A DNA stretch of 64,000 bases from Anthopleura xanthogrammica (GCA_964019055.1 OZ025206.1:20367078-20431077), one strand, 5' to 3'. Positions 1-11,710 are shown, counted from the first letter of the stretch. Program-made: numbers and translations. Notes: generated by a model not told the origin, from the sequence alone.

Positions 1-190
1 TACGTGTCGTATGTGAGTAAAGTTTTTTAGTTGGTTCCCTCCTGTACATGTACATATGCTTCGAGGGTTTTTCACCGGACTCTCCTGTTTTCCTCCCTCC
101 TTAATATAAAAATCAACGTCCAAATTCCAATTCGATCCTGGGCTTCACAGTAATTGGAGCTTAGCTCTGTTGCGAGTGTCCCGCGCTGTG
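1..190 (+). repeat. SINE-like dispersed repeat (body, 5' end outside window)
   Basis: The stretch with 'tatgtgagtaaagttttt', 'tcctgttttcctccctcc' and 'ccaattcgatcc' closely parallels the body of the better preserved SINE at 51.5-51.7 kb, where the same text follows a tRNA-like head. The head of this copy would lie left of the window. No coding content seen. Confidence 0.6.
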
Positions 191-199
191 ATGATACAA

Positions 200-540
200 C
201 AGCCAAAGCTTTTAAATAGGTTTTAAATTACCTGAAAAATTGACTTCACGAATTTTGACAACTTAAAGTCAGTTTTTGAAATTCTAGAAGTTCTCTGAAA
301 ATGATCGTTTTAATTGATTTTAGAGTTATCTAAATCTTCGACCAGAAAACAGAAGACTTCAAATCTTTACGAGAAGGTTTTGTACGAACATAAAAAAGAT
401 GGAGACGTCAATTGACTTCTTCTGTGAGCCAATCAGGAAGCGAAAAAAGAAGTTCTCAATGCTGTCCAATCATATTATTTGATTTCAAAATCTATTTCGC
501 AGCCAGAAAAACCTGTTTCTCACTCACACGAACTTAACAT
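200..540 (-). repeat. Duplicated upstream block of the small-peptide gene family
   Basis: This block resembles 2330-2560, which lies upstream of the first peptide gene's promoter: both share 'tagagttatct', then 'gtgagccaatcag' and 'tgctgtccaatcat', then 'gaaaaacctgtttctca'. In the second block it sits about 500 bp upstream of a minus-strand TATA box. By analogy this copy would be the upstream region of a further family member left of the window (inference). Confidence 0.5.
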
Positions 541-743
541 TTTAAAGGACAAGCTAAACTCAATATTAGAGAGGCGATTAAGCTTCTCATTTACGACAAA
601 CTTAAAATGTTGACAAGCAAAAAATTGGTCAGAAATAGCGAAACAGAAAGTCGAAAAAATCTGCACAATACGGGTTGATAAATGAAAGAATATTACAGTT
701 CAGTAAGCAACAAATAGACAAACAGGTGCAATAAAAATATAAC

Positions 744-749
744 TTTATT
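744..749 (-). terminator. Poly(A) signal of peptide gene 1
   Basis: AATAAA on the minus strand inside a stretch conserved with the second gene (3269-3274). It ends the 3'-UTR exon that begins at 897 after a TTTCTTTCAG acceptor. Confidence 0.65.
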
Positions 750-1076
750 GCAAACAATGTTCACAGTGGAAACAAAATAACTTCTTTCTAAGTTAGTAAA
801 ATTTCAAAGCAGTAAAATTAGTTTGCTACGGTTTGAATCATTTTTTCCGGTCACAGTTACTTTCAGTCGACAATGAAGAGCGACAATTTCCAAATTCCTG
901 AAAGAAAAATAATAAATGGGATAAAATAAGATTAAAATAATAATATTTAAACAAGAGCAAAGTTTTAACTATTTAAGCTTATCAGTAAAGCTTTAAGTTC
1001 TTTTAGCGGTAGCTAGTGCATGGTCATGTGTACAAAAAAATGAAAGGAAAAGACAAAACGTTTTAAGGAAAATAAA

Positions 1077-1113
1077 GAAAAAGGAAAGGAAAGGAAAAGA
1101 AAGGAAAGGAAAT
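1077..1113. repeat. (GGAAA)n-type microsatellite
   Basis: Purine repeat of AAAGG/GGAAA units in the intron between coding exon and 3'-UTR exon of peptide gene 1. A similar repeat sits at the same place in gene 2 (about 3497-3560), so it predates or was copied by the duplication. Confidence 0.8.
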
Positions 1114-1356
1114 TATTTATTATAGAGGACGAAGGAAAACATTAGCATCCAAAATTTTCAAGCAGAGTGCGTATTTCGTAAAAGGTTCTGTGAAGGCTAG
1201 AATATAATGCATATGAATACAAACATACATACTTTATTAGCTTCATCCCTTTACAGGGCTTTTCAGAAGTAATTACAAAATAAAACATCAATAATATCAT
1301 TTAAATATATGATTATAAGATTCACTAGTTATCTACGAATTGTACCTTTTTATGAA

Positions 1357-1599
1357 TTATTTCTCCCACCGATACGAACTTTTTCCTATTTCTTGTTGTT
1401 TCTGAGGTGATCGTTGCATTTCTGGTTGGAATTTTGTTGAAGATGGAAATCGTTCCTCTTCTTCCCGGATTCTAGGCATTTCTCTATTTTCTAGCTGACG
1501 TCTTCCTTTAGTTGGCACTCTAATGTTAAAATGTGCTTTCGTATAGATTAGGAGTAGAACAAAACAAAAGGAAGCGAGAAATATCCTTTTGGAGTTCAT
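1357..1599 (-). CDS. Small secreted peptide precursor, paralogue 1 (candidate amidated neuropeptide)
   Basis: 80-aa ORF. Residues 1-23 form a signal peptide (MNSKRIF, hydrophobic FCFVLLLIY, likely cut after TKA). The mature part begins HFNIRVPTK and is followed at once by Gly-Arg-Arg, the classic amidation plus dibasic cleavage signal. The rest is an acidic linker (EEEER) with a conserved FPSSTK, ending RWEK. The whole CDS lies in exon 2 (1346-1613). A 5'-UTR exon ends at 1889 with donor AAG|GTAAGT, and a 3'-UTR exon starts at 897. The ATG at 1599 is chosen because the longer reading (to 1635) runs through the splice acceptor TTTTTCCAG. The paralogue at 3657-3887 shares promoter, splice sites, signal peptide and motif. 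Function is inferred from architecture only. No known family was recognised, and it could instead be a secreted defence or structural peptide. Confidence 0.75.
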   Translation of the reverse strand: MNSKRIFLASFCFVLLLIYTKAHFNIRVPTKGRRQLENREMPRIREEEERFPSSTKFQPEMQRSPQKQQEIGKSSYRWEK

Positions 1600-1956
1600 T
1601 TTTACTGTCTCGCCTGGAAAAAGAAAAACATACATGTGTGACTTCGGTAGAATATTACTAAAACTCTATATAGTTTCAAGGCTTTATTTCCATAGTTATC
1701 CACGTTAATACCATAAATTAGTCAAGTAATTTTTCGACCAGTTCTCAAGTATCACTGGCGACTCGTTTGTACGCAAAAACTGTCCAACGTTTTATATGAA
1801 TATATACCTATAAAAAAGATGGACCTATAAAAAAAGATCGCTGAAAACTTATTTATTCCAGTAAAAAGACAAAGAAATTTTAACTTACCTTGGGTCCCTA
1901 GTTCGTGGTGTCTCTGAAAACCAACAAATTTCTGAATCACTGCTCTATTCTGTTTA

Positions 1957-1966
1957 CTTAATATAG
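1957..1966 (-). promoter_or_regulatory. TATA box of peptide gene 1
   Basis: CTATATTAAG on the minus strand, identical in gene 2 (4272-4281) and followed by the shared text AAACAGAA..GCAGTGATTCAGAAATTT. A TATA box here puts transcription start near 1930-1935, giving a 5'-UTR exon of about 45 nt ending at 1889. Confidence 0.65.
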
Positions 1967-2987
1967 AGAGTGATTAGCATTATTTTGAGAGGCATAGCGA
2001 AAAATATCCCAAGGCAAAGGAAAATAATGGTCAAAACACTGACCACCATGTGCTGTCAACAAAAAGCCTTGCGATTCAGCTGATGAACATTATGCACGAG
2101 ACAGGATGTGACGCCAAGTGAAACCCAGCAATCAATATCTTGGTCAATCAAAAGTATACTCACAATTGTTTTTGTTTATCGGAGAAAACAATCATTTATT
2201 TTCACACTAAAATGTTCTTGAATTCTTGGAGAACAGACTAAAACAGTTTTGTTTTTTCGTATAATTTTTGCGGTGAAGCTGTTTGAGTTCACAGCGAATT
2301 CCACCGGAAAGTATTTTTTTCTCACCGAGTAGTACAAAAGGATCGTTTGTATTTAACTTAGAGTTATCTTAAACTAAAAGGGGGAAAGTTTTGTTTAAGA
2401 TTAAAAAATAAGAAGAAGCTTACGTTGCTCTGAAATGGCGTCTTCGGTGAGCCAATCAGTAAGCGAGAAAATGCTGTCCAATCATAAATCGATTAATTTG
2501 GGAAACCATTTGATAGCCTGAAAAACCTGTGTTTCTCAAGATGCGTTTGCACGGTACCATACGATTTTTTGTACCGTTCAAAAATTTGACCGGTACACAT
2601 ACCATTTACACGGAACCATCTCTTTAGTTGTATAAAAAATAAATTATTTTAACACAGAACTGGATAAATTTGATGAGATAATGCTAGCGGTTTTCAATCT
2701 GATCATAGGGCCAAGCATACGACTTGCCGTACGAAAAATTATCCGGACAAAGTGTTGGTACGGTAATGATCAACTGAATTTTTATCTGCGCATGTCAAAA
2801 ATTCGACCTCAATTTTGCAGGTCCCAAATTTGCACGACAAATTGTTTGAACTTAGCAGGAATGATTGTTGGTACATGCACTTCCGCTGTGATAAATTCTG
2901 ATTGCTCAGTTCCTTCAACCCACATTTGATGTTAGCAACCAGTCTGATATCAATGATACCAATGTCACCAATGTGGAGAACACAAAT

Positions 2988-3172
2988 CACGGCGATTCTC
3001 AATATTCTGCGAACTCGGTAGTTGTTAGTTGCCCGTTGGAATTTTGTTTTTCACTGCCGCCAGTCAAAAACTGAAAGGTACCGACTGATTAGTTTTGATT
3101 GACGATAGCGAAAAACCAACTTCACAACAAGCCGTTGAAATGTCTGAGTTTGCAGAATATTGAGAATCGCAG
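2988..3172. repeat. Short inverted repeat in the inserted DNA of duplication unit 2
   Basis: 'cgattctcaatattctgc' near 2993 is matched in inverted orientation by 'gcagaatattgagaatcg' near 3151. It lies in the segment present only in the second duplication unit, so it is probably part of a MITE-like insertion. Confidence 0.6.
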
Positions 3173-3268
3173 GAAAATATTTGGTTTTAATGAAAAAGCT
3201 GCTGGCTTAGTGTTACTTTATTTTCAGTAAGTAAAGAATTAGTCAAACAGATGCAATGAAAATATAAC

Positions 3269-3274
3269 TTTATT
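3269..3274 (-). terminator. Poly(A) signal of peptide gene 2
   Basis: AATAAA on the minus strand in the context conserved with gene 1. The 3'-UTR exon starts at 3437 after the acceptor TTTTTTTCCCAG. Confidence 0.65.
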
Positions 3275-3656
3275 GCGAACAATGTTTACATGAGTGGAAA
3301 CAAAATAACTACTAATATAAGTTAGTAAAATTTCAAAGCAGTAAAGTTATTATAATATTTTTTCGTACTTCGTTGTACGGTTTATTTTTGACTTCGACGT
3401 TATTTCCAGACGATGGAGAACGGCAATTTCCAAATTCCTGGGAAAAAAATTAAAAATAGAAATAAAAACAGAACAGAAACGATAGGGGATAGGATATGAA
3501 AGAAAAGGAAAAGCAAAGAAAAGGAAAGAAAAGGAAAGGAAAGGAAAGGAAAGGAAAGTGGAAAAAAGAATACGATATGAAGATAACATGAAGATAACAT
3601 GAAGATAACATGAAGATAACATCTACTATTTATCTGCAAATTGTACCTTCTTTAAA

Positions 3657-3887
3657 TTATTTTTCCCACCCAAATGAATTTTTTTCCTTTTGTAGTTTCT
3701 GAGGTGGTCGTTGCCATTTCGTTGAAGATGGAAACACTTCACCTTCTTCCCAGATACTAGGCATTTCTCTTTGTCTATTTTGTAGATGACGCTTTCCTTT
3801 GGGAGCTTGAAAGTTAAAATGTGCTTTCGTACACATTAGGAGTAGAGCGAAACAAAATAACGCGAAAAATATCATTTTGGAGTTCAT
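3657..3887 (-). CDS. Small secreted peptide precursor, paralogue 2 (candidate amidated neuropeptide)
   Basis: 76-aa ORF, paralogue of 1357-1599. The signal peptide is MNSKMIFFALFCFALLL..TKA. The mature chain begins HFNFQAPK followed by Gly-Lys-Arg, again an amidation plus dibasic site directly after a short N-terminal peptide. It then has an acidic stretch with conserved FPSSTK and ends GWEK. Exon 2 spans 3647-3900 (acceptor TTTTAG, donor GAAG|GTACAA), the 5'-UTR exon ends at 4197 (CAAG|GTAAGT) and the 3'-UTR exon begins at 3437. The GKR/GRR motif, HFN start, proline and FPSSTK are kept while linker residues vary, which suggests the motif matters. Receptor and role are unknown. Confidence 0.75.
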   Translation of the reverse strand: MNSKMIFFALFCFALLLMCTKAHFNFQAPKGKRHLQNRQREMPSIWEEGEVFPSSTKWQRPPQKLQKEKNSFGWEK

Positions 3888-4271
3888 TGTACTGTTACGC
3901 CTAAAATGAAAAGATAAGAGAGTATGAATCTATGCGTAACTTGTGTGGATAAAAGATATTCAATGTTTTATCATAATTGCTTCCACAGTTTTCACATGTA
4001 GGTCATGATTGGTAAGGTCGACTTGTATGGTTTTTTAGAAATACTATGGACCTCATCAAGGAAATGTAAATTATGAATCGTTACGCAAAAAAAGGACTAT
4101 TTACAACTAATTCAAAAATTGGTGTTAAGATTTCTTGTTGTAGAAATTAATATCGAAATGATTACCAAAGAGAAAATAAAAATTTCTAGGACTTACCTTG
4201 CTAAAGCTAGGTACCTAGGTCTTGGTGTCTGAAAACTAGAAAATTTCTGAATCACTGCTGTCTTCTGTTTA

Positions 4272-4281
4272 CTTAATATAG
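4272..4281 (-). promoter_or_regulatory. TATA box of peptide gene 2
   Basis: CTATATTAAG on the minus strand, same sequence and context as gene 1, placing transcription start near 4245. Confidence 0.65.
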
Positions 4282-4299
4282 AGGGTAGTCAGTATTGTT

Positions 4300-6000
4300 T
4301 TGAGAAGCATAGCGAAAAATATCCCAAGGGCAAAGGAAAATGGAACTTCCTAAACCCTGTTAATTATAAGGTTTTCATGTACTTTTTCTTAATCCAAAAG
4401 CGTCAGGGTAAAAACGTAGTTACTGAAAATAGAGGCAGAGAAAACGACGAAAAAGAATCGGAAACGTGTGTAACAGAAAAAGCAGCAAGAAAAATAGTTT
4501 TTTTATAAGCAGTGAAAAAAGAAAAGTTAAAAGTGTGAAAACAACTTTACAGGCGCTACACGCAAAACAGGATTAAACAACGTACTCATACATTTTATAA
4601 CTAATTCATTTTTTGACTAAAATATAAATATTTTTCTTATAATCCATCTTGGATGAGTGTGTGTGTGCTTGAGTCCTGATTGAGATTGAGAACTTGCCAT
4701 GTGTGGGCAATAATTAAAACTAGGAATTTTCTTCCAAAGAAAAATACTTAACCATGGGGGAAAAAATTAATTTTAGACAGTGAAAAGTGTAAGAAAGTTT
4801 TGTTTGAGTTATTTTTCAAGAGTCGTACAAATTGAGAAAATTTAAAATATTTATTGTCGCGCATTTTAAAACTTGTACCTAAGCGGTTTATTCTTGCAAA
4901 AAAAATTACTTCTTTGTACAACAAATCATATTATATTTGCTTTTCAGTCTTGTTGCTATTTTGCTTTGGGAATGACATTTCCGTTTGTGTTTGTTTGTTT
5001 GTTTGTTTGTTTGTTTGTTTTTCTTATTATTTTCTGTTATTAGTTTCAGTAGTGGTTTTACTGTATTGTTTTCAGCTCTTGTGAAACACACATTGACAAG
5101 TATGGAAACCAGGCTTTTATTAATCAATTGCTGGATCAATTTCTTTAAAAAAAGCTGTTTATATTTACGTAAAGTTTGTTGAGGTCTTTTAGATTTTGGA
5201 ACTTTAGGCAAAAGGTCTTTTTTACTATCGAATTCTTGGAAAGTTTTTACGGCTTACGAAAAAAAAAATCAATGGAGTTAAAGTTTCCCCTATTCCCCAT
5301 AATTATGTCTAAATCAAACACACAAACAACTTCTTCCTGGTACATTGGAAGCTGACTGCTGGCGTGCACTTAGAAGCTGGACTCTGACAACTGTAGCCAT
5401 TACCGCATAGTCCCGCTGCCAAAGACGCAATTTCTAGTTTATTAAAACAACCTTTCGTATTTCTTACAGTGGTATTGCTTGCTCATAGACACTCGCTTAC
5501 TGCCCGCCAGGAAAAAAACCCTCTTTTGGGAGGAAACCTGGTCCCTCTCGATTTTAGTATTAGGCGAAGGAAAAACCCTTGAGGGAGAAAGGTTCTAATA
5601 TAAATTACTCAAAGATTCTAAACTAGACGTGTAGAAAAAACAAATAGTAACAAAAACGGAATAAAATTGTGTTTGTGTAGTTTGCACGAGTAGTCAGACT
5701 AGAATGATTCCTTCCCTTGAAAGACCGCCTTTTACCGTTGGCTTACGTCATCAAATTCCATGACAACCTCTTGCCATATTAGGCGAACCGTAGAAATAAT
5801 AGTTTGCTGCTATTCTACGAAACGCAGCAAACAACGATTTTCACATCTTTGAATGATTCTGCAAACGCGCGCTCCAACTGCATTTCCGGTGAAGTAACTT
5901 CCGTCATTACCAGGCCTCAGCCAACTACTGCTCGAACAGTTGACAGGAAAAACTACGATTTGATGATTTTGACATGACACTTTTCAACTGATGTTTTCAA
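4300..6000. other. No gene recognised; contains a (TTTG)n microsatellite
   Basis: AT-rich non-coding sequence. A (GTTT)n run at about 4984-5022 accounts for the Cys/Leu/Phe-rich open frames here. No splice-consistent or family-like coding stretch was seen on either strand. Confidence 0.6.
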
Positions 6001-6002
6001 CT

Positions 6003-6067
6003 GAGTTGGGTCAGTTGGTTGAGCATTGGACTATCGTGCGGGAGGTCATGGGTACAGGCCCTGGCTG

Positions 6068-6106
<39 letters not shown>

Positions 6107-6240
6107 GGTGCTGCCTTTGTAATAACATCTACAAATGGTTAGACCTTCACGTGGTTCGGATGAGCACGTTAATGGCGATCCCGTCCCTTCCAACTTAAGA
6201 GAAGTTAAGAGGGACACAGGTTTGTCAGTTGAATAAATCT
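6003..6240 (+). repeat. tRNA-derived SINE-like element
   Basis: The head 'gtcagttggttgagcattgg' resembles a tRNA A box and 'gaggtcatgggtaca' sits where a B box would be. A non-tRNA body follows (ggccctggctgccggaccaacac; aataactgaggagaaggtgctgcc; cttcacgtggttcggatgagc). Read as a SINE from this layout. Family membership is not confirmed. Confidence 0.55.
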
Positions 6241-6249
6241 TCACGTGGT

Positions 6250-8150
6250 TGTAACCTTATTTTGTAACATGGATAAACCGACGTACAATGGTATTCTTAC
6301 TTTGAATAACTGTTTGTGCTACCCCCTATAAACAAGGTTTTTTTTTTTAAAAAGATTTAATATCTTCTCGTCCAAAAAAAGTTAGAAAAATGTAAATTTT
6401 CAACAAGAAATAAAGTTTGTTACATACTATAATTTTACATTTTTTTTGAGTGAGTTTGGTAACTGATCATCCTTGAATAAGGATTTCTATTCATATTATT
6501 TGCTAACAGCTTTGAAGTTGTGCTTATATGGTTAGAAAGCGACGCTCTTATTTTCCGGAAATTTCACGAGCAAGATTAGATTATTTACCATTGTTTGAGA
6601 AAAACTTTTTATATAAATCTATACACAGGATGCAGAGGCGAAAGATTCTGTTGATAATTAAGTTAATTTAGATAGCTTTCATAAACATCTTCCGCCCTTC
6701 TTACGTGAAAGTCGAATAGATAACAATGGTCGTGGACGAGGACGGTATCCAGCTGTTCGGCACCGGATTTTCTAACCAATCATAGTCCGTTTTTTTTTTA
6801 TGGCGGGCCCTGTGTTCAAGCTTTTTTTTTCTACCTGAAAACTATACAATTAAATTCAATACATTTTTGTCTCATAAAAGTTCAACCCTCTTATTCAGAG
6901 TGATATTTCACTGATGTGTGATTTATCTAAAAAGTACTCGAGAAATGATTTTCAAAATAAACAGTGGATGTTCGCAGATTTTGATCAACAATGCTTTGCG
7001 CGATTATTTGTTCGCTCAGCTGAATAGAAGCGTAAAATTTCGGCCGTGGAGTACTGACAAGTTGAAAAGCTATTTCAAAAAAAAGGTTTCAAATATAAAC
7101 TAATGTCCATACGGTGGATTCCAGCTCGAGTCATCGCGGTAAATTATAAGGGCGACAATGGTAGAAGCCATTCTAAAGCAACGTCGACTTATTTTAAGAA
7201 GTTTAGCTTGAAGTTAATGAATTTTCTTGTATAAAAACTTACATAATGCTTTTCTTTAAAACTTGCTTTAAACCTTTAATCATAAGTAGAGTTTTCATTC
7301 AGTATGCAAGCCACTACGTAACAGGTAAGCTTTCTAATAAAGCACATCTCAAACTTATAAATATCTTTTTTCCCTCGATGAATTGGAAAATGGCAAGGAC
7401 AATCCGTTTAATTTACTGTTTCTAGAAACAACTTTCTAAGTTTAGTTGCAAAAAACGCGTAATACATAAAAAAAATCAAAGGCTTTTAAATTCCTAAAAA
7501 CTTCACCCCGATACAGAATAATCTAATTTTTCTGAAAATTTCAAAAAATAGCAATTATAGACAAAGCTTGAACAATTGGGCGATCTCTGCTGACGTCATG
7601 TTATTTAGGTTTTGCTTAAATAAATTCAAGCAGAATTCAAACTCCAAGCTACACACAAACTCTGACATCAGTTAATTTAACTAATTTAGAACTGCTGAAT
7701 TACCGGAAATTCCAGTTATATGTGCCTGCTATATCTGAGTACTTGACAGGGAAGTAATATGGACATAATTAAGCATGAAAACTAATTGGTTTCAAGAGAG
7801 AGGACAAAAAGAGCGGGAAAGAAGCACTTGAAAATGAAGTAATTTTATGCCCACGATTGAGTAGAATTTGCTACGGATATCGTAATTCAAAAGCCCTGCC
7901 TCAGAATTAAACAGAGTTATATCGATGTCGGTTTGTTTCCCCCTACAGACATTTTTTGGCTCAAGTTTATTATTGGGGAAGTAAAAAGAAAGATACGAAA
8001 TTGCATGTCCTGTTTTGAATTAATGCGTAATCCGTTAAATGTAAATACTCTTAGGACAAAAAGGAGTCTTCGAAAAGTGAAGCTAAGCTTTACGAAGCTT
8101 TACGATTCAATTAAATATTGTTTACAGTTGTGGAGAGGAAGAAAAAGGAG
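6250..8150. other. No gene recognised
   Basis: AT-rich sequence with only short open frames (about 60-75 codons) lacking domain signatures or coherent splice signals. Nothing supported. Confidence 0.55.
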
Positions 8151-8162
8151 ATGAAGATAATG

Positions 8163-8250
8163 ATGAGAATAAAGTAAAGAAGAAGAAGAAAAAGTTGAAG
8201 AAAAAAAGAAGAAGAAGAAGAAGAAGAAGAAGAAGAAGAAGAAGAAAAAA
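8163..8250. repeat. (GAA)n microsatellite, imperfect
   Basis: GAA-rich run beginning with interrupted 'gaagaagaagaaaaag' and becoming a pure GAA array to about 8246. Confidence 0.9.
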
Positions 8251-8259
8251 ATCGAAAAG

Positions 8260-11085
8260 CGAAGTCTATACCTTGTAGACTAGTATGAAATGTCTCAAGA
8301 CAAATAATTCAATGTTTTATGTTCGTAACGCGCTTTCCCTAGCACTCTCCAGGAATCAAACAGAACAAGTAGAAACGTTTTCTATTTATCACATTTAAAA
8401 CGTTTATTCCACCAAAGAAGAGAGAACATTTTTCTTCCTTCAGTAAATTAAATCAACATTGATAAAGAAGTGGGAATGCTGGAATAATATCAAACAAACA
8501 TACTAATGTTTCGAATTGAATACTCTTGAACCTGATGCACGTGGGTTAGACAACAACACTTTCATCCACCCACTAACATCCTTTTCTTAGATATTCTGTA
8601 GGATTAATTGCAAATATATATTTCCACCTAAGATTGTTTCCTGTTTTCTGCTACATGCAGTAAAATGACTATTGAAAACCGTTTTTAATGGAGTGGGAAG
8701 ATGAGACTGGCAAGGAAACTACTGTGGGAGGTAGAAGAGCCAGATGTCCATTGACTTGGGTTTAAGCTGCAAGGAAGTATAATTGGATGGCATTTAAATT
8801 TGCGCCAATTCACACTAGCTAAATAGCTGGGAGGTGCTAGCTTACTCAACCAACTGGCCTCGTATAGTTTTTCAGTTAATCCAGTTGGCTCGCACCTTAA
8901 TGTAAGAATAAATGAATATTTTTAGTAATTCAGTTGTGTTTTTTAAGGTGCAAATAAAATCATTGTCATTGTCACTGAACGGCAGTCAGCGAGGCAGGCA
9001 TTCGCGCGCTAAGAATAAATAATTTTACCATAATTTTAAAATTCCTCGCGCACTGATTGACTAATAGATATGTTTAATGAGAGGACAGATGCATAAAAAT
9101 GCCGTCATCGTCACGCAACATGAGGCAAAAAAAAAAAATTTTATTCAGTTGTCCGTTTTTCTTCTGTAAAAAGTAAAAAGACATACACTAGAATAGGTGA
9201 GTAAATAATTTTTATTGATTTTATGTGAAAAATAAAATTACAGATGTCCCTTCAGAAAATCACAAGAAGCCCACGGCATCGGCCAAAAAGATGCTCTTTG
9301 GGTTCCTGTGTTGAAGTTAGCTATAGACCCCTTTCACGTGACGCCAAAACAGCTGCATTTGGAGGACAAAATAAAAGAATTTCAATCTCCTGAGACTTGG
9401 AACCTATTGTTTTTTCCTCCAAATGGAGCTTCATTCCGACGTGCTGCAAGAGGTCTATAGACAAGGTGCATTGTGGTCTACCTTCGGTATATATATATAT
9501 CTTTTGTTCCCCATGGTTACATGGTGTTGTTTGTATTGAAGCCAGACCACGATGCATCCTGGTTTTTTTTTTAATTCCGAAAAGGGCGCCTATGTGCACG
9601 AGCATGAATCTCTAGCACCGGCAATGAATGATGGGAAACCGAGTACTTTCGCTTTTTCAGCTCGTCTTAAAATTCATCTGACAATTTTCGACATGTATAT
9701 TCTATTGAAATGTAAGAATTTCAACAGACAAAAAAAAACAGGGCATTTTTTTCTGATCGTATTTTTTTTTTATTTCCCTGTTCCATTTTTTTGCAGTACT
9801 CGGTTTCACAGAGTGCTTTGTGAGCTTTGATGCATATTACCTAATATTACTAATTTCAATTTTACTCTCGACCCCAGAGTCCTGACATTCTTACTGCGCA
9901 TGCTCAACGAGATGCCAGAGACCCTGAAAACCCCTAGAGTTTCAAGACCTGTTATTCGTTATGATACTCTCGGGAAAATTGATTGAAAAACCACACTAGC
10001 AATCACAAAAGCCGTCGCAATAAAAGTAAAATAATTGCCTTGAGAGTCGATAAAAGGGCAGTGCAACTCAGTGTGAAGCAATAAAAACGGCTTTTTCTGG
10101 AGTAATATAAAAAACCGTAGATTTAGGTAGCCCGCCTTCTAGCTAGAGTTCAACGTACTGATTCAAGCATTCTTGCTACCTCGCCAAAGGGTTTCCCAAA
10201 GGCAGTAAGGGACTCTGGGATCGAGAGTGAGAACAATTATATGTCCAGAATTATTTTTCATGCAAATCCTTACTAATATTGAGAATTCTCTTTTCATTTC
10301 TGGAGTTCATTGTGACACTGTTGCTTCATTTAAGGAGGTTGTGGTCACGTGACCTGCGACACTAGAGAAAAACGTTTGCGCATGCGTGCCTTTATGCACG
10401 CTTTCCAAGAATTTAGAAGAGTTTTAGTGAGACAATAAATGTTTTTCTCCAAGTATACAAAAAATTCTTGAGTATATTTTTGTGAGAACAAGATACTTTA
10501 TTAATAAAGACAAAATGAAAGAATTAGCCTTAATTTTCAAGAACTGACTTTAAGTTTTGCCATTTTGCAAAGTCCATTTTTCAGGCGAGTTTGAAAATCA
10601 AATTTGCATATTTTTACAATAAGCATGAAGACGTTTTAACTAATTTGGATAAGGACTTAGAGCATGTGCAGACGTTTTTCACTCGTGTCGCAAAAGGCAT
10701 GTATATGCTTATCATTATCAGTTATAGAAAGTGGTTTTTACTTTTGCGAAAGAAAATTTATAATAGAAGTGATCCGCGTTCTTGATGTGTAGCTAATAAG
10801 CTTCACCTTTGCACTCTAATCTCTGCCAAAAAGCTGCTAGCCAAAAACATGAACTGTAATGAGCATATCTGTGTTGGCTATGTTGAATGCTATCGTTACT
10901 TGTGAACTAAACCCGAGTAAATAGCAGCCACAATATTATCTTTAAGAACTTTGGGATTTATTAAACAATTCTTCGTTTGCACAAGACGTCATAGACGTCC
11001 ATGTTGGAAGAATTTGAGTTTTTGAGTGAAAGTGCCTTTTTTAAATTTTGTTTCCTTGGAAACGATTGCAAACCAAGAATATTAT
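8260..11085. other. No gene recognised; one dispersed repeat copy
   Basis: No coding region supported. About 9197-9330 ('gtgagtaaataatttttattgattttatgtg', 'ggttcctgtgt') matches 32690-32815, so a short dispersed repeat is present in both. The rest is AT-rich. Confidence 0.5.
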
Positions 11086-11090
11086 TGACC

Positions 11091-11474
11091 CTATGCAAAA
11101 AGAGCGAGAGACTGGGAATGAGCTCCGCAAACGATCAATGATTTCGAAAATGCTTTTCCATTACAAGAAAGAACGTGTCTAAATTAGTAATTTGGTAGAG
11201 TTATGTTGTCATATATTAAAACCTTATGCAGAGTTATAAGCATTTGAAATGTGCCAAAAACATGAAAGCGAGGCTAGTCAGGCCTCACGATTGGTTCTCT
11301 GTCTCATAGAAATCCTTCTAATTTCAGAACGCTGCAACGTTCTAGGTATTTGTGCTAGAGCACTGACATTTTGCTCGATTACTAATGTGAACATGTCGTT
11401 TCAAATGCTGGCTATGATGACTTCAGCAATGCAATATGGAAAGAGATGTTCTTTTTCTATGGCTTTTTGCATAG
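11091..11474. repeat. MITE-like element, copy A
   Basis: Terminal inverted repeats CTATGCAAAAAG (left) and CTTTTTGCATAG (right). The interior ('ctaaattagtaatttgg', 'gcatttgaaatgtgcc', 'catgaaagcgaggct') matches the element at 36206-36586 in reverse orientation. About 385 bp, no transposase. Confidence 0.7.
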
Positions 11475-11537
11475 AGTCTATAGATATAATTGAAAAATAT
11501 TCATTCGGGCATAAATGAAAAATAAATGCAAGAATAA

Positions 11538-11710
11538 ATGCAATAAGGAAAAGCCATTTTATTTGGATAGCCATTTTACTAGAATACTTCGTGATAATAC
11601 ACTAGTGATCATTTGCAGTGGAATTTACATTTGCAAATTTTTTGATCAAATTATTCTAGTAAAAATGACCATGACTATCCAACTAGGATGGCTTCTCGTT
11701 ATTGCATTTA
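11538..11710. repeat. Palindromic MITE
   Basis: Left arm 'gcaataaggaaaagccat' with 'gccattttactagaa' pairs with right arm 'ttctagtaaaaatgac' and 'atggcttctcgttattgc'. A fold-back of about 170 bp. Confidence 0.7.

Larger units (their letters stand above)
2330..4290 (-). repeat. Second copy of the tandem gene duplication
   Basis: Second unit of a tandem duplication whose first unit is about 300-1975. Shared landmarks in order are the 'gagccaatcag' block, poly(A) signal, 3'-UTR exon, GGAAA repeat, CDS, intron, 5'-UTR exon and TATA box. The second unit carries about 500 bp of extra DNA between its CCAAT block and its poly(A) signal (about 2560-3200). Confidence 0.7.
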
